Shown here in pieces: positions 35,678 through 42,190 of a stretch of DNA of 42,190 bases. The stretch lies in the NCBI GenBank assembly GCA_028686345.1, contig JAQUCE010000037.1, positions 1 through 42,190 of the forward strand, in the 5' to 3' direction. Source of the DNA: Kiritimatiellia bacterium (lineage in GTDB: Bacteria; Verrucomicrobiota; Kiritimatiellia; RFP12; UBA1067). Under the pieces are notes generated by a model. That model was given only the letters and a program-made list of their open reading frames with translations. It made no database searches and was not told where the DNA came from. The translations under genes were made by a program, and so were the position numbers. Each line of letters opens with the position of its first letter. The first letter of the stretch is position 1.

Positions 35678-36013
35678 TCATCCGATAATTTCATTTAACC
35701 CTTCAATAACAGCATTAAGCTCCTCCGGAGAAACTCGTCCCATTTTTTCTCCAATTCTTTTTACAGAGAGAGTTCGAATTTGAGAAATTTTAACCCATGA
35801 TTTTTTCTGAAGATTTGCGCTTTCAAGTTCCAGAGTTAAAGGGAAACCGGCTTTTTGAGACTGACTCGTCAGAGCCGCGGCAATCACGGTTCCAGATCTT
35901 TCATTGAAAACATCCTGGCTAAGAATCAGAACCGGACGAAAGCCCGCCTGTTCATGCCCGATTACAGGATTAAGGTCAGCCCAGAAAATATCTCCTCTTA
36001 GTATTCTGGCCAT
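35678..36013 (-). CDS. MazF/PemK-family toxin (endoribonuclease)
   Basis: The 111-residue protein has the PemK/MazF fold: [32 protein letters not shown] at the start carries the GxExxxxRPxLI core and the conserved Arg; [10 protein letters not shown] and [21 protein letters not shown] follow the usual strands. Such toxins cut mRNA at short sites. Its ATG lies inside the antitoxin gene (16-bp overlap), as in standard toxin-antitoxin pairs. It stands in a region full of broken genes; addiction may help keep the segment. Confidence 0.92.
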   Translation of the reverse strand: MARILRGDIFWADLNPVIGHEQAGFRPVLILSQDVFNERSGTVIAAALTSQSQKAGFPLTLELESANLQKKSWVKISQIRTLSVKRIGEKMGRVSPEELNAVIEGLNEIIG

Positions 36014-36240
36014 TCATGCACCTCATAACCCATGCCTGCTTCAGCAACGCTCTGCTCTACTTCAACATCCAGCTTGGAACACTCGCGTGCCAGACGGTAG
36101 TTATTTATACGTTCCAGCTTTTCAGCCACAGCTTCCTGAATAGCCTTGCTGCGGTTTGCAAAAACTTTTTTTTTCACAAGCATATCCAGCTGGGACAGTA
36201 AGCCTTCATCAATTGTTATCGCAACTTTAGCCGTACTCAT
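35998..36240 (-). CDS. Ribbon-helix-helix antitoxin
   Basis: The 80-residue protein begins [19 protein letters not shown], an RHH DNA-binding strand and helix, then [16 protein letters not shown] for the second helix; the tail ([22 protein letters not shown]) is acidic and would wrap the toxin. I chose ATG 36240 with AAAGGAGAG just upstream; a start 18 codons earlier reads through the leader. It should repress its own promoter. Confidence 0.88.
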   Translation of the reverse strand: MSTAKVAITIDEGLLSQLDMLVKKKVFANRSKAIQEAVAEKLERINNYRLARECSKLDVEVEQSVAEAGMGYEVHEWPEY

Positions 36241-36834
36241 AGCACTCTCCTTTGTATTACAATTTATCATACCCGATAATATTGAGCATTTCAACCAGAT
36301 AAATAAATTTTATTTCCAATGCAACCAGCCTGCCACCCTGCTCCAGGAGCACTGACAGGAGGCTGTCCGCTGAGCAAAAGCCGCTCGCAGCTGCTCCCGT
36401 TACACGCTGATTTTCCAGGGTAAACTCAGAGAACGATGCTGGTACTTTGTGGAGGGGTGGAGGGTTATTAAAAGCATTTGAAAGCAGGCACCTCGGCGGA
36501 GTGGGTTAAAAATCCCGATTGTGTCGGGTGGTATGTTTCAAATTATCTTGGTAAACAGTCTTTTAAATTTTGAGGATGATGATTTTACTTTGCTGATTAA
36601 ACCAAAAGACCGCAAATCATGGTCACCCCGTGACGCTGGACGGGGAAGAGGGTTCTCGGTGCGCAATGCGGCTGGGATCGTAGAGCAATTAAGTGAAATA
36701 TATTTTCCATCCTAAAGATAGCTTTAATTTAGGTCATGCTTTATTATATAATCAAAATAGTTGCAGTAAAAATATATCTGCGTGAGATAAGAATATTACG
36801 CTAATTGTGGGGTATTTAAACGGTAAAGGAAAAT
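36241..36834. other. Gap with weak traces of coding sequence
   Basis: 36472-36573 translates in one frame to AGTSAEWVKNPDCVGWYVSN-like text ending at TGA (36571-36573), and 36570-36715 in another to DFTLLIKPKDRKSWSPRDAG and IVEQLSEIYFPS. These look like pieces of one broken gene, but I cannot name the family. Confidence 0.3.
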
Positions 36835-37342
36835 ATGACAGAGAAAGACCCAAACACCCTAACGAGTGGTGAAATTGAACGAATTGAAAAACTAACCTTA
36901 CGTTGGATATTTCAAGCCGTAGTTGACTTTGGAATAGAATCTCATGAAATTTTCTATAACTCACCTGATTGTGTTCAAGCTATTGCCGAAGATATCACCA
37001 GGGAGCTTCTTGATAGATTGCCAGGTTTTAATGTCCCAGACATCTTTGGTTGTAAGGCAAAAGCGCGGTTGACAGGACATAAATGAACCAGGTTTGCTTA
37101 ATCCGATATCCGAATATGGTGGCAAGTATTATGTTACAACAACATGTCTGATACATTTTATGTATGAAGATGACAGTGACTCTAAACATCTTTTGCGTGA
37201 GGTTACTATAGCGGCTATTCCTAATGGAAAGCTACAGGATATATACAATCCAAGTGTGGAGGATGGCTTTTGGTTAGTAGGAAGGAATGCCCCAACACTG
37301 GGCGAAGACTTTAGTTGCTATTCAATCAACTTCTGTCACTAA
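36835..37342 (+). pseudogene. Unidentified small gene split by a +1 frameshift
   Basis: An 83-codon frame from ATG 36835 (good AAAGGA upstream; MTEKDPNTLTSGEIERIEKL) stops at 37084-37086. The next frame takes over at the same place: joining after GHK/GHN gives LTGHNEPGLLNPISEYGG and continues YYVTTTCLIHFMYEDD to the stop at 37340-37342. The joined product is about 168 residues, mixed alpha then beta, acidic. I do not recognise the family. The neighbourhood (toxin-antitoxin, methyltransferase remnant) suggests accessory DNA. Confidence 0.5.
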
Positions 37343-37505
37343 AAACAAGAAACCCAGTCACATGTTTGTATAAGTTGTTGATTGAAAGCAACTACATAGC
37401 TTTTTTCAAAAGCTCCAACTTAATGTTATTTTTATCCGCAAGCAAGATGCTTGCACTACTTCATTACCACGTTTAAGAAATTAAAGCTGAAATCATTTCT
37501 TCAAA

Positions 37506-37620
37506 CGCGTAGCGTTTATTACTAAAGCAGCGGGCTCCTAACCATAAACTTTATAGACAGTGCTAAAACATTTCGCATATTATAAAAACTTAATTTGGTT
37601 GCGGCGGAAAGCTGCTTTAG
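37506..37620 (+). repeat. Dispersed repeat E, copy 3
   Basis: It begins AAACGCGTAGCGTTTATTACT and ends GGCGGAAAGCTGCTTTAGGG; same orientation as the copy at 16926-17046. Confidence 0.5.
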
Positions 37621-37707
37621 GGTAAGGATTAGTTTTAATCAGTTACGAGCTAAAGCTAGCTGGCGTATTCAAAAATTAAACTATACTGAAATAGCTTGCG
37701 AGGGCGT

Positions 37708-37881
37708 ATGGCAGTCATGAATTTTATGAAAACACTTACTCCAAATGAAATATACCATGGGGATTCTAGATTCATGTTAAAAAGAATCCAGGAAGATTCA
37801 ATTGCTTTAAGCGTATGGTCTCCGCCATATTTCGTTGGAAAAGAGTATGAAAAATATTTAACGTTTGACGAATGGAAATAA
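37708..37881 (+). pseudogene. N-terminal remnant of a DNA methyltransferase
   Basis: The frame reads TPNEIYHGDSRFMLKRIQED then SIALSVWSPPYFVGKEYEKY, which is the N-terminal part of a beta-class (N4-cytosine or N6-adenine) methyltransferase with catalytic motif IV SPPY. It stops after EWK where a functional enzyme would go on for about 200 more residues including the AdoMet-binding motif. No restriction gene is recognisable next to it. I take it as a decayed restriction-modification gene. Confidence 0.65.
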
Positions 37882-38426
37882 CATTAGAGGGGGAAAGTAT
37901 CAATCCCAAACCAGAGTTTTTTTAGCGGGTGGTTTAATTGAATAGGCAGCGTTATCTGCTGGGTAATAGTTAAAGTTTTTTTCTTTCCGATTTTTTCAAA
38001 AAAAGGAAGCCCCCGGCAGGGTGGGGTAAGCTGTTGGGGCAAAGCCCCTTAAGTAATGCTCTCTCTTCTGCAAGCCGCTTTTGTTTTATCATCACAATAC
38101 GGCAGAGAGTAGCCGCGTTTTTCTTCCCCTCCGTTTGACTCAGAACTGCTTGCTGGTCAACGCAAATTAGCTGAAACCAGTGTCAGGCATTAAGCCATGC
38201 AGGGTAAGTATTACAGCGCTCTTATTCATTACAATACTCCCTTAATCACAGAACGATATTATTGCGAAGCAATTCCCTCCTTGGATATTGGGAGTTCCTT
38301 GTTGGATATTGGATATTCAACCTTTTATGCGCCAATGATTTATAAAAACAGCCACCTCAATTTCTTGTTTTTTGCGACAGGAGTTGAGAGAATAGCAATT
38401 AAGCGTCCTATGGGACGCTACTGAAT

Positions 38427-39048
38427 TCACGCCACACCTCCGTGTTTAAGTGTTTCGCGTTTCTCCAGATAGACCTGCTCCCACTCCAGGCAGACCTCAC
38501 GCGAGGGGTGGCTGAACAGCTTGTTATCAAGCATGTCAGTGACCACCCATTTGCGATCAGCGTTGTCGTAGATGATGTGGGTCGCCCGCCGGACATGGAT
38601 GCGCCCAAGGGCGTTCAGGTCTATCTGCGTCTTGTGTACAGCATAGAGCTGGAGCAGACGACCGTATTCGGGGCCGACCTCACGCTCTACATGGCCGTCC
38701 CACCAATCGGTAGTAAGACCGTAGCTGCCGGTGTGCCCCTGATTAAGGGCGATGTCATATGGACCCTTGAGCCGGATCACATACTCGCCTCTGAGCTTGT
38801 TGCTGCCATAACCCCGCGCTTCCAGCAATTCTAATTATGGCCGCGCCTTTGCTCAGGCAACACGCTAAAGCGTGAACTACATACGGTTTCCGGGGTATGT
38901 AGTTCACGCTTTAGCGTGTCTTCGGCCATAATTAGAATTGCTGCCGCGCCTCGGCCTCAGAGGCCAGTACCAGCCCCATCTCGGTGCAGGCACCTCGCAG
39001 AGCACCGATATCCCGAATCTGGGTTTCCACTGTTGTGAAATGTGACAT
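38427..39048 (-). pseudogene. DUF1257 (Ycf35-like) gene interrupted by a palindromic element
   Basis: The N-terminal part starts at ATG 39048 (AAGGAG upstream) and reads MSHFTTVETQIRDIGALRGA then CTEMGLVLASEAEAR, a textbook DUF1257 start. It then runs into a 121-bp element and stops. The rest of the gene resumes beyond it in the matching frame: EARGYGSNKLRGEYVIRLKG, YDIALNQGHTGSYGLTTDWW and so on to 38427. Removing the element and one 9-bp duplicate restores EAEARGYGSNK without a gap. The intact protein would be about 164 residues. Function of DUF1257 is unknown; it is kept in cyanobacteria, plastids and PVC bacteria. The downstream part could be expressed from an internal start but would lack the first 35 residues. 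Confidence 0.85.
38823..38943. mobile_element. 121-bp palindromic MITE-like element with 9-bp target duplications
   Basis: The ends CAGCAATTCTAATTATGGCC (38823 on) and its exact complement up to 38943 are 21-bp inverted repeats. Inside, ACACGCTAAAGCGTGAACTA continues to an inverted copy across a short GGTTTCCGGGG centre, so nearly the whole element folds back. It is flanked by CCGCGCTTC (38814-38822) and CCGCGCCTC (38944-38952), a 9-bp duplication with one change. No transposase is encoded; a partner transposase elsewhere in the genome is expected. Confidence 0.88.
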
Positions 39049-39185
39049 TTTGTTTTCTCCTTTGTTAATGGTTTATGAAAGGCCCCGCGCCGGATAGACG
39101 CAGAAGTCTTCACCGGTACGGGGCGGTCTTGGTAGGGTTTGTTTGCTTGTTATAATAAGAATTTGAAAATAGTTTCAAAAAGTGC

Positions 39186-39214
39186 TTGACATCCTCCCCC
39201 CCCCCCCCTGTAAT
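39186..39214 (+). promoter_or_regulatory. Promoter of the DGR target gene with a C13 tract in the spacer
   Basis: TTGACA (39186-39191) and TGTAAT (39209-39214) are separated by exactly 17 bases. Thirteen of those spacer bases (39196-39208) are an uninterrupted run of C. A start site about 39221 would give a leader of about 100 bases to ATG 39323. Homopolymers in exactly this position control phase-variable genes such as porA and opc of Neisseria by altering the spacer length. Confidence 0.7.
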
Positions 39215-39322
39215 CTTTGTGACAGTTGAACACTTCATAAGGATTCTCGCGCGGCGAGATGTAGTCACGGTAATAACAACCCAGGGTGAGCTGTCGTTCG
39301 CCCTTAAAACAGGAGAAAACAG

Positions 39323-40525
39323 ATGAAGAAGCAGATGAGGAAACGCGTGTTGATGGCGACCTTGGCGGTCGCGACGGTTCTGGGAACCGTGGGCTCGGCC
39401 TATGCCGTGCCGTTGGTCTCAGATGTGGTGATGACGCAACGCACAGGCACGCGCATTGTGGATATTACGTACACATTGAGTGGTGAGCCTGCGATTGTGA
39501 CGCTGGGCATTGAGACCAACAACGTCGCACTTCCGGATAGCGCTGTGACGCGCCTCTCTGGCGACGTATGTAAAAAGGTTGAGGCGGGAAGTCGTTCCAT
39601 CGTGTGGAACGCGGGCGCGGACTGGCCCGAGAACTTGACCCAGGTAGCCAAAGCCAAAGCCAAGGTCACGGCCTGGTCGGTGGATGCACCGCCGCAGGTT
39701 ATGGTGATTGATCTGACTGGCGGTTCGTCCGCTTCGAGTTATCCGGTGAACTACTACGTCAGTACTGCTGCGCTGCCGTACGGCGGGTTGACGAACAGTA
39801 TCTATAAAGATTCGCAGTTGGTAATGCGTAAGATTCCCAACGGTGCTTTCACAATGGGCGAGCTTACTGGAACTAAACAGGTAACCCTGACAGATGATTT
39901 TTACATGGGTGTGTTTCAGGTAACACAGGGACAGTGGGATAAGGTGATGGGGACGGATCCATCAGATTTCAAAGATACGTTTAACCCTGTCAATAAGGTG
40001 GCGTACGATGACATCCGTGGTACGGCAGCGCAAGGTGGTGGAGGCTGGCCTACTAATGACAGTGTGTACACTTCGTCGTTCATTGGACGCCTGCGGGTAA
40101 AAGCAGGGCTTACGACTTTTGATCTACCAACCGATGCGCAGTGGGAATACGCCTGTAGGGCAGAAACAATTAGCTATTACAGTGATGGATTTTCTACCGG
40201 TGCTGATACTAATGTTTTGAATGAATTGGGCTGGTGGAGTGGTAATAGCGGATCAGCGGCGCGTTGGGTGGGGCAGAAAAAGTCGAATACGTGGGGCTTG
40301 TACGACATGCACGGTAACGTGTGGGAGTGGTGTCTGGATTGGTACGCAAGTTCGCTGACGGGTGGAGTTAACCCCAAAGGGGCGGTGTCGGGTTCGGCCC
40401 GCGTGTTCCGGGGTGGTTGTTGGTCCTTCCCCGCGTCGGGCTGTCGTTCGGCGTCCCGTTTCAGCAACTCGCCGTCGGCCCGGAGCAGCCGCATTGGCTT
40501 CCGCCTCGTGAGGACCCTGCCATAG
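39323..40525 (+). CDS. Secreted FGE/SUMF1-fold protein, target of the DGR
   Basis: The 400-residue protein has a signal peptide (basic start, hydrophobic run, cleavage after SAYA near 28). Residues about 30-130 form a beta-rich N-terminal domain (TGTRIVDITYTLSGEPAIVT) often seen in SUMF1-like proteins of PVC bacteria. Residues about 165-400 are the formylglycine-generating-enzyme fold: RKIPNGAFTMGELTG, FYMGVFQVTQGQWDKVMG, FNPVNKVAYDDIRG, FDLPTDAQWEYACRA, YDMHGNVWEWCLDWY and the terminal IGFRLVRTLP. The C-terminal part is the variable region (40400-40510). FGE-fold proteins with such ends are C-type-lectin-like ligand binders, not enzymes. AGGAGA precedes ATG 39323. Export suggests display or secretion of a diversified binding protein. 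HRDC accessory and reverse transcriptase genes follow on the same strand. Confidence 0.9.
   Translation: MKKQMRKRVLMATLAVATVLGTVGSAYAVPLVSDVVMTQRTGTRIVDITYTLSGEPAIVTLGIETNNVALPDSAVTRLSGDVCKKVEAGSRSIVWNAGADWPENLTQVAKAKAKVTAWSVDAPPQVMVIDLTGGSSASSYPVNYYVSTAALPYGGLTNSIYKDSQLVMRKIPNGAFTMGELTGTKQVTLTDDFYMGVFQVTQGQWDKVMGTDPSDFKDTFNPVNKVAYDDIRGTAAQGGGGWPTNDSVYTSSFIGRLRVKAGLTTFDLPTDAQWEYACRAETISYYSDGFSTGADTNVLNELGWWSGNSGSAARWVGQKKSNTWGLYDMHGNVWEWCLDWYASSLTGGVNPKGAVSGSARVFRGGCWSFPASGCRSASRFSNSPSARSSRIGFRLVRTLP
40400..40510 (+). other. DGR variable region (VR)
   Basis: It codes for RVFRGGCWSFPASGCRSASR and FSNSPSARSSRIGFRLV, the classical lectin-fold DGR end. At the expected variable positions the codons are TTC, TCC, TTC, CCC, GGC, TCC, TTC, AGC, AAC, GCC, AGC and AGC (from 40406 to 40487). 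All end in C, as expected if they derive from AAC template codons by change of the two adenines. Invariant framework codons (RGG, W, CRSA, IGFRLV) lie between. The exact edges need the template repeat, which is not in the window. Confidence 0.8.
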
Positions 40526-40537
40526 CGCGAAAGCGCT
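40524..40537 (+). promoter_or_regulatory. GAAA-loop hairpin just after the variable region
   Basis: AGCGC (40524-40528), loop GAAA, GCGCT (40533-40537) begins inside the stop codon and is followed by TTTTTAT. In Bordetella phage BPP-1 a stem with a four-base GRNA loop lies just past the VR and is needed for efficient retrohoming; this one has the same loop type and place but a shorter stem. It could also be a weak terminator. Confidence 0.55.
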
Positions 40538-40626
40538 TTTTATCTTATCGGGAGTGCGCGCTGGCGGGTGCATAAGGCGGTAGCCGCACACGTCAGCGTC
40601 GCACGGACGTTTTAAGCGGGGGGTGT

Positions 40627-40645
40627 GGGGGGCAGCCAGCCCCCC
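40627..40645 (+). other. G/C-rich hairpin before the accessory gene
   Basis: GGGGGGC (40627-40633) and GCCCCCC (40639-40645) pair perfectly over a 5-base loop, 25 bases before the AGGAGG of the HRDC gene. It may separate or protect transcripts. The rest of 40538-40684 shows no gene and no similarity to the VR. Confidence 0.45.
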
Positions 40646-40684
40646 GCGAAAATAGCAGCATTGATAACGACAGGAGGTTTTGAA

Positions 40685-41194
40685 ATGGATGTGCGGGTGA
40701 TCACGCTGCGGTATCAGGATGCCCTGCAGGGTTTTTCCGAGGAGGCGCTGCGCAAGGCGATCTCCGGGCGGGAGGTGCTGGAGGCGCGCGAGCATTTCTT
40801 CCTGCATGGCAACGTGCCGCATCTGTTGCTGACGCTCCTGCTGGGAGATGTGCCAGCGGGCGGCGAGGTTTTCCGTCGCAGCAAGGCGCCGGACCCTGAG
40901 GAAGGGTTGGAGGAGGAGCGCAGGCCGTTGTATCGGGAGTTAAAACGTTGGCGCAACGAGCGGGCGCGGACGGATGGAAAGCCGGCGTACGCGATCGCCC
41001 GTAACATACAACTGGCGGAGATCGCGCGGCGGGTGCCGCGATCGCTGGCGGAGTTAAAGGAAACCGAGGGCATTGGCGAGGCGTTCTGCCGCAACTATGG
41101 GGAGGAGGTGCTGGGGCTGATGCCGGATGTGACCGCGCCTGCAGTGGCGGAGCAACCCGCATCTGAGGAGAAAGCGGAGATTAACGGTCAGTAA
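40685..41194 (+). CDS. HRDC-domain DGR accessory protein
   Basis: The 169-residue protein starts MDVRVITLRYQDALQGFSEE at ATG 40685, with AGGAGG 8 bases upstream. The N-terminal part (about 1-60) resembles the small alpha-beta region found before HRDC domains in DGR loci (VLEAREHFFLHGNVPHLLLT). Residues about 80-145 are an HRDC fold: LYRELKRWRNERARTDGKPA, YAIARNIQLAEIARRVPRSL, ELKETEGIGEAFCRNYGEEV. HRDC domains bind nucleic acid in RecQ and RNase D. It sits where Avd is found in other DGRs, between target and reverse transcriptase, and may play the same part in presenting template RNA. The end is 37 bases before the reverse transcriptase. Confidence 0.85.
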   Translation: MDVRVITLRYQDALQGFSEEALRKAISGREVLEAREHFFLHGNVPHLLLTLLLGDVPAGGEVFRRSKAPDPEEGLEEERRPLYRELKRWRNERARTDGKPAYAIARNIQLAEIARRVPRSLAELKETEGIGEAFCRNYGEEVLGLMPDVTAPAVAEQPASEEKAEINGQ

Positions 41195-41231
41195 AAAATG
41201 TCGCTTTGTTCGATTCTATTGGCTCAGAATT

Positions 41232-42190
41232 ATGAAATCATACGGACAACTTTGGGAGCGGATCGTGTCGCCGGAGAATTTGGTGGCAGCTCTCGAGCGT
41301 GTGACGAAGGGGCGCGGTGACAGTGCGGTTGTGGTGGCGTTTGCAGCGCGGGCAGACGTGGAGTTGGCTACACTGCGGGCTGAGTTGTTGTCTGGTACGT
41401 GGCATCCAGGGTCGTACGGACAGTTTCGGGTGAAGGACCCAAAGCCGCGCACAATCAGTTGCGCGCCGGTGAGGGATCGGGTGGCACACCACGCGCTTTG
41501 CGGGGTGATCGCGCCGCTGCTGGAGAGGAGCTTTACAGAGGATTGCTATGCGTGCCGCCTGGGCAAAGGGACGCACCGAGCTACGCAGCGGGCGCGTGAG
41601 CTGGTGCGGCGGCACGGCTGGACATGCAAGCTGGATATCCGGCGGTATTTCGATAGTGTGTCGCACAAACGGCTGCTTGAACTGTTGTTGCCGTTGTTCA
41701 GAGAAGCAAAGGTACGGTGGCTGATTGAAACGATTGTACGGCATCCAGTGCCGGGTCTGTCACCTGGGTTCGGACTGCCCATCGGGAATCTGACGAGTCA
41801 GTGGTTCGCCAACTTTTACCTGTCAGGGCTGGATCATTACGCCAAGGAAGTTTTGAAGGCGCCGGGATATATTCGGTACATGGACGACATGGTGCTGTTT
41901 GCCGATGGCAAGGCGGAGGTTTGGCGGCTGCATGACGGGGTCTGTGCATGGGTTACGGAAAAGCGCGGGCTTGAGGTAAAGAGCGAGCGAACGGTGATTG
42001 CGCCAGTGACAGAGGGACTCGCGTTTCTGGGGCTGAGGATCTTCCGGGGCGGGTGGCGGTTGCAACGGGCGCGGCTACTGCGGACGCGGCGTAAATTTCG
42101 GCTGCGTGAGCGGCAGTATCTGGCAAGGGAGATCAGCGGCGCTCAGTTGGCAAGATGCGCGGCGGCAGCGGATGGTGGGAATCGCTGGTA
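41232..42190 (+). CDS. DGR-type reverse transcriptase, cut by the window end
   Basis: The frame is open from ATG 41232 to the last base (at least 319 codons, no stop). Motifs are clear: RVKDPKPRTISCAPVRDRVA (finger motifs 1-2), CKLDIRRYFDSVSHKRLLEL (motif A with catalytic Asp), LPIGNLTSQWFANFYLSGLD (motif 4, the IGxxxSQ form that separates DGR enzymes from group II intron enzymes), YIRYMDDMVLFAD (motif 5), and GLAFLGLRI (thumb side). The enzyme copies template-repeat RNA with frequent errors at adenine and feeds the product into the VR. No strong ribosome site is seen; coupling to the HRDC gene is likely. The C-terminus is missing only because the window stops. Confidence 0.95.
   Translation, partial: MKSYGQLWERIVSPENLVAALERVTKGRGDSAVVVAFAARADVELATLRAELLSGTWHPGSYGQFRVKDPKPRTISCAPVRDRVAHHALCGVIAPLLERSFTEDCYACRLGKGTHRATQRARELVRRHGWTCKLDIRRYFDSVSHKRLLELLLPLFREAKVRWLIETIVRHPVPGLSPGFGLPIGNLTSQWFANFYLSGLDHYAKEVLKAPGYIRYMDDMVLFADGKAEVWRLHDGVCAWVTEKRGLEVKSERTVIAPVTEGLAFLGLRIFRGGWRLQRARLLRTRRKFRLRERQYLAREISGAQLARCAAAADGGNRW

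Larger units (their letters stand above)
37343..38426. other. Gap with repeat E and a methyltransferase fragment
   Basis: Besides the fragment at 37708-37881 there is a copy of repeat E (about 37506-37620), a TTTTTTCAAAAAAAGG stretch near 37993-38008, and no gene. A plus frame at 38197-38424 (Ile/Tyr/Ser rich) shows no family resemblance and includes an internal near-duplication (TTGGATATTGG twice near 38281 and 38301). Confidence 0.45.

Noticed and set aside
40538-40684. Possible template repeat of the DGR
   Set aside because: Read by eye, this segment has no similarity to the variable region; it holds only a G/C-rich hairpin and the accessory gene leader.

Overview
The window looks like a chromosomal segment of a bacterium of the PVC superphylum, most likely Kiritimatiellota, Lentisphaerota or Verrucomicrobiota. 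The pointers are a Tat-exported Gfo/Idh/MocA oxidoreductase next to a secreted protein with a discoidin-type C-terminus, a single-chain glycyl-tRNA synthetase, a secreted sulfatase-modifying-factor-fold protein that is the target of a diversity-generating retroelement (DGR), and gene gaps filled with several families of dispersed repeats of roughly 100 bp. No rRNA, tRNA or CRISPR array was recognised. Taxonomy is inferred, not computed.

Layout. 0.6-10.8 kb is one tightly coupled minus-strand operon of seven genes in transcription order: class I HMG-CoA reductase, BtaA-like aminocarboxypropyl transferase, phytol/dolichol-kinase-like membrane protein, GNAT protein, OleC-like AMP ligase, UbiA-like prenyltransferase, and a rifampin-phosphotransferase-like dikinase split by one in-frame TAA. 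I do not recognise this set as a known pathway. It reads like an isoprenoid or lipid-modifying biosynthetic locus. 11-16.1 kb holds a TrpB2-type tryptophan synthase beta chain and the discoidin/oxidoreductase pair. 16.2-19.6 kb (plus strand) has a spermidine-synthase-like protein, an entericidin-type lipoprotein, a GT4 glycosyltransferase and a PlsC-type acyltransferase. 20-24.7 kb has an MscS channel and a complete SitABCD-type manganese/iron ABC transporter. 24.7-26.1 kb is almost pure repeat sequence. 26.1-32.4 kb has larB, glycyl-tRNA synthetase, a large repetitive secreted protein and thiH.

32.4-39.1 kb is a region of decay: a metallo-beta-lactamase-fold protein with a shifted tail ending in a repeat, a remnant of a SohB protease gene, a MazF/antitoxin pair, a small gene broken by a frameshift, an orphan DNA methyltransferase N-terminus, and a DUF1257 (Ycf35-like) gene split by a 121-bp palindromic element with 9-bp target duplications.

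39.18-42.19 kb is the most interesting part: a DGR. It has a promoter whose spacer carries a run of 13 C, a secreted FGE-fold target protein with a C-terminal variable region, a GAAA-loop hairpin at the stop codon, an HRDC accessory protein, and a DGR reverse transcriptase that runs off the window end. The template repeat is not in the window. The sequence suggests two layers of variation on one secreted protein: on/off switching by slippage in the promoter, and residue-level diversification by mutagenic retrohoming.
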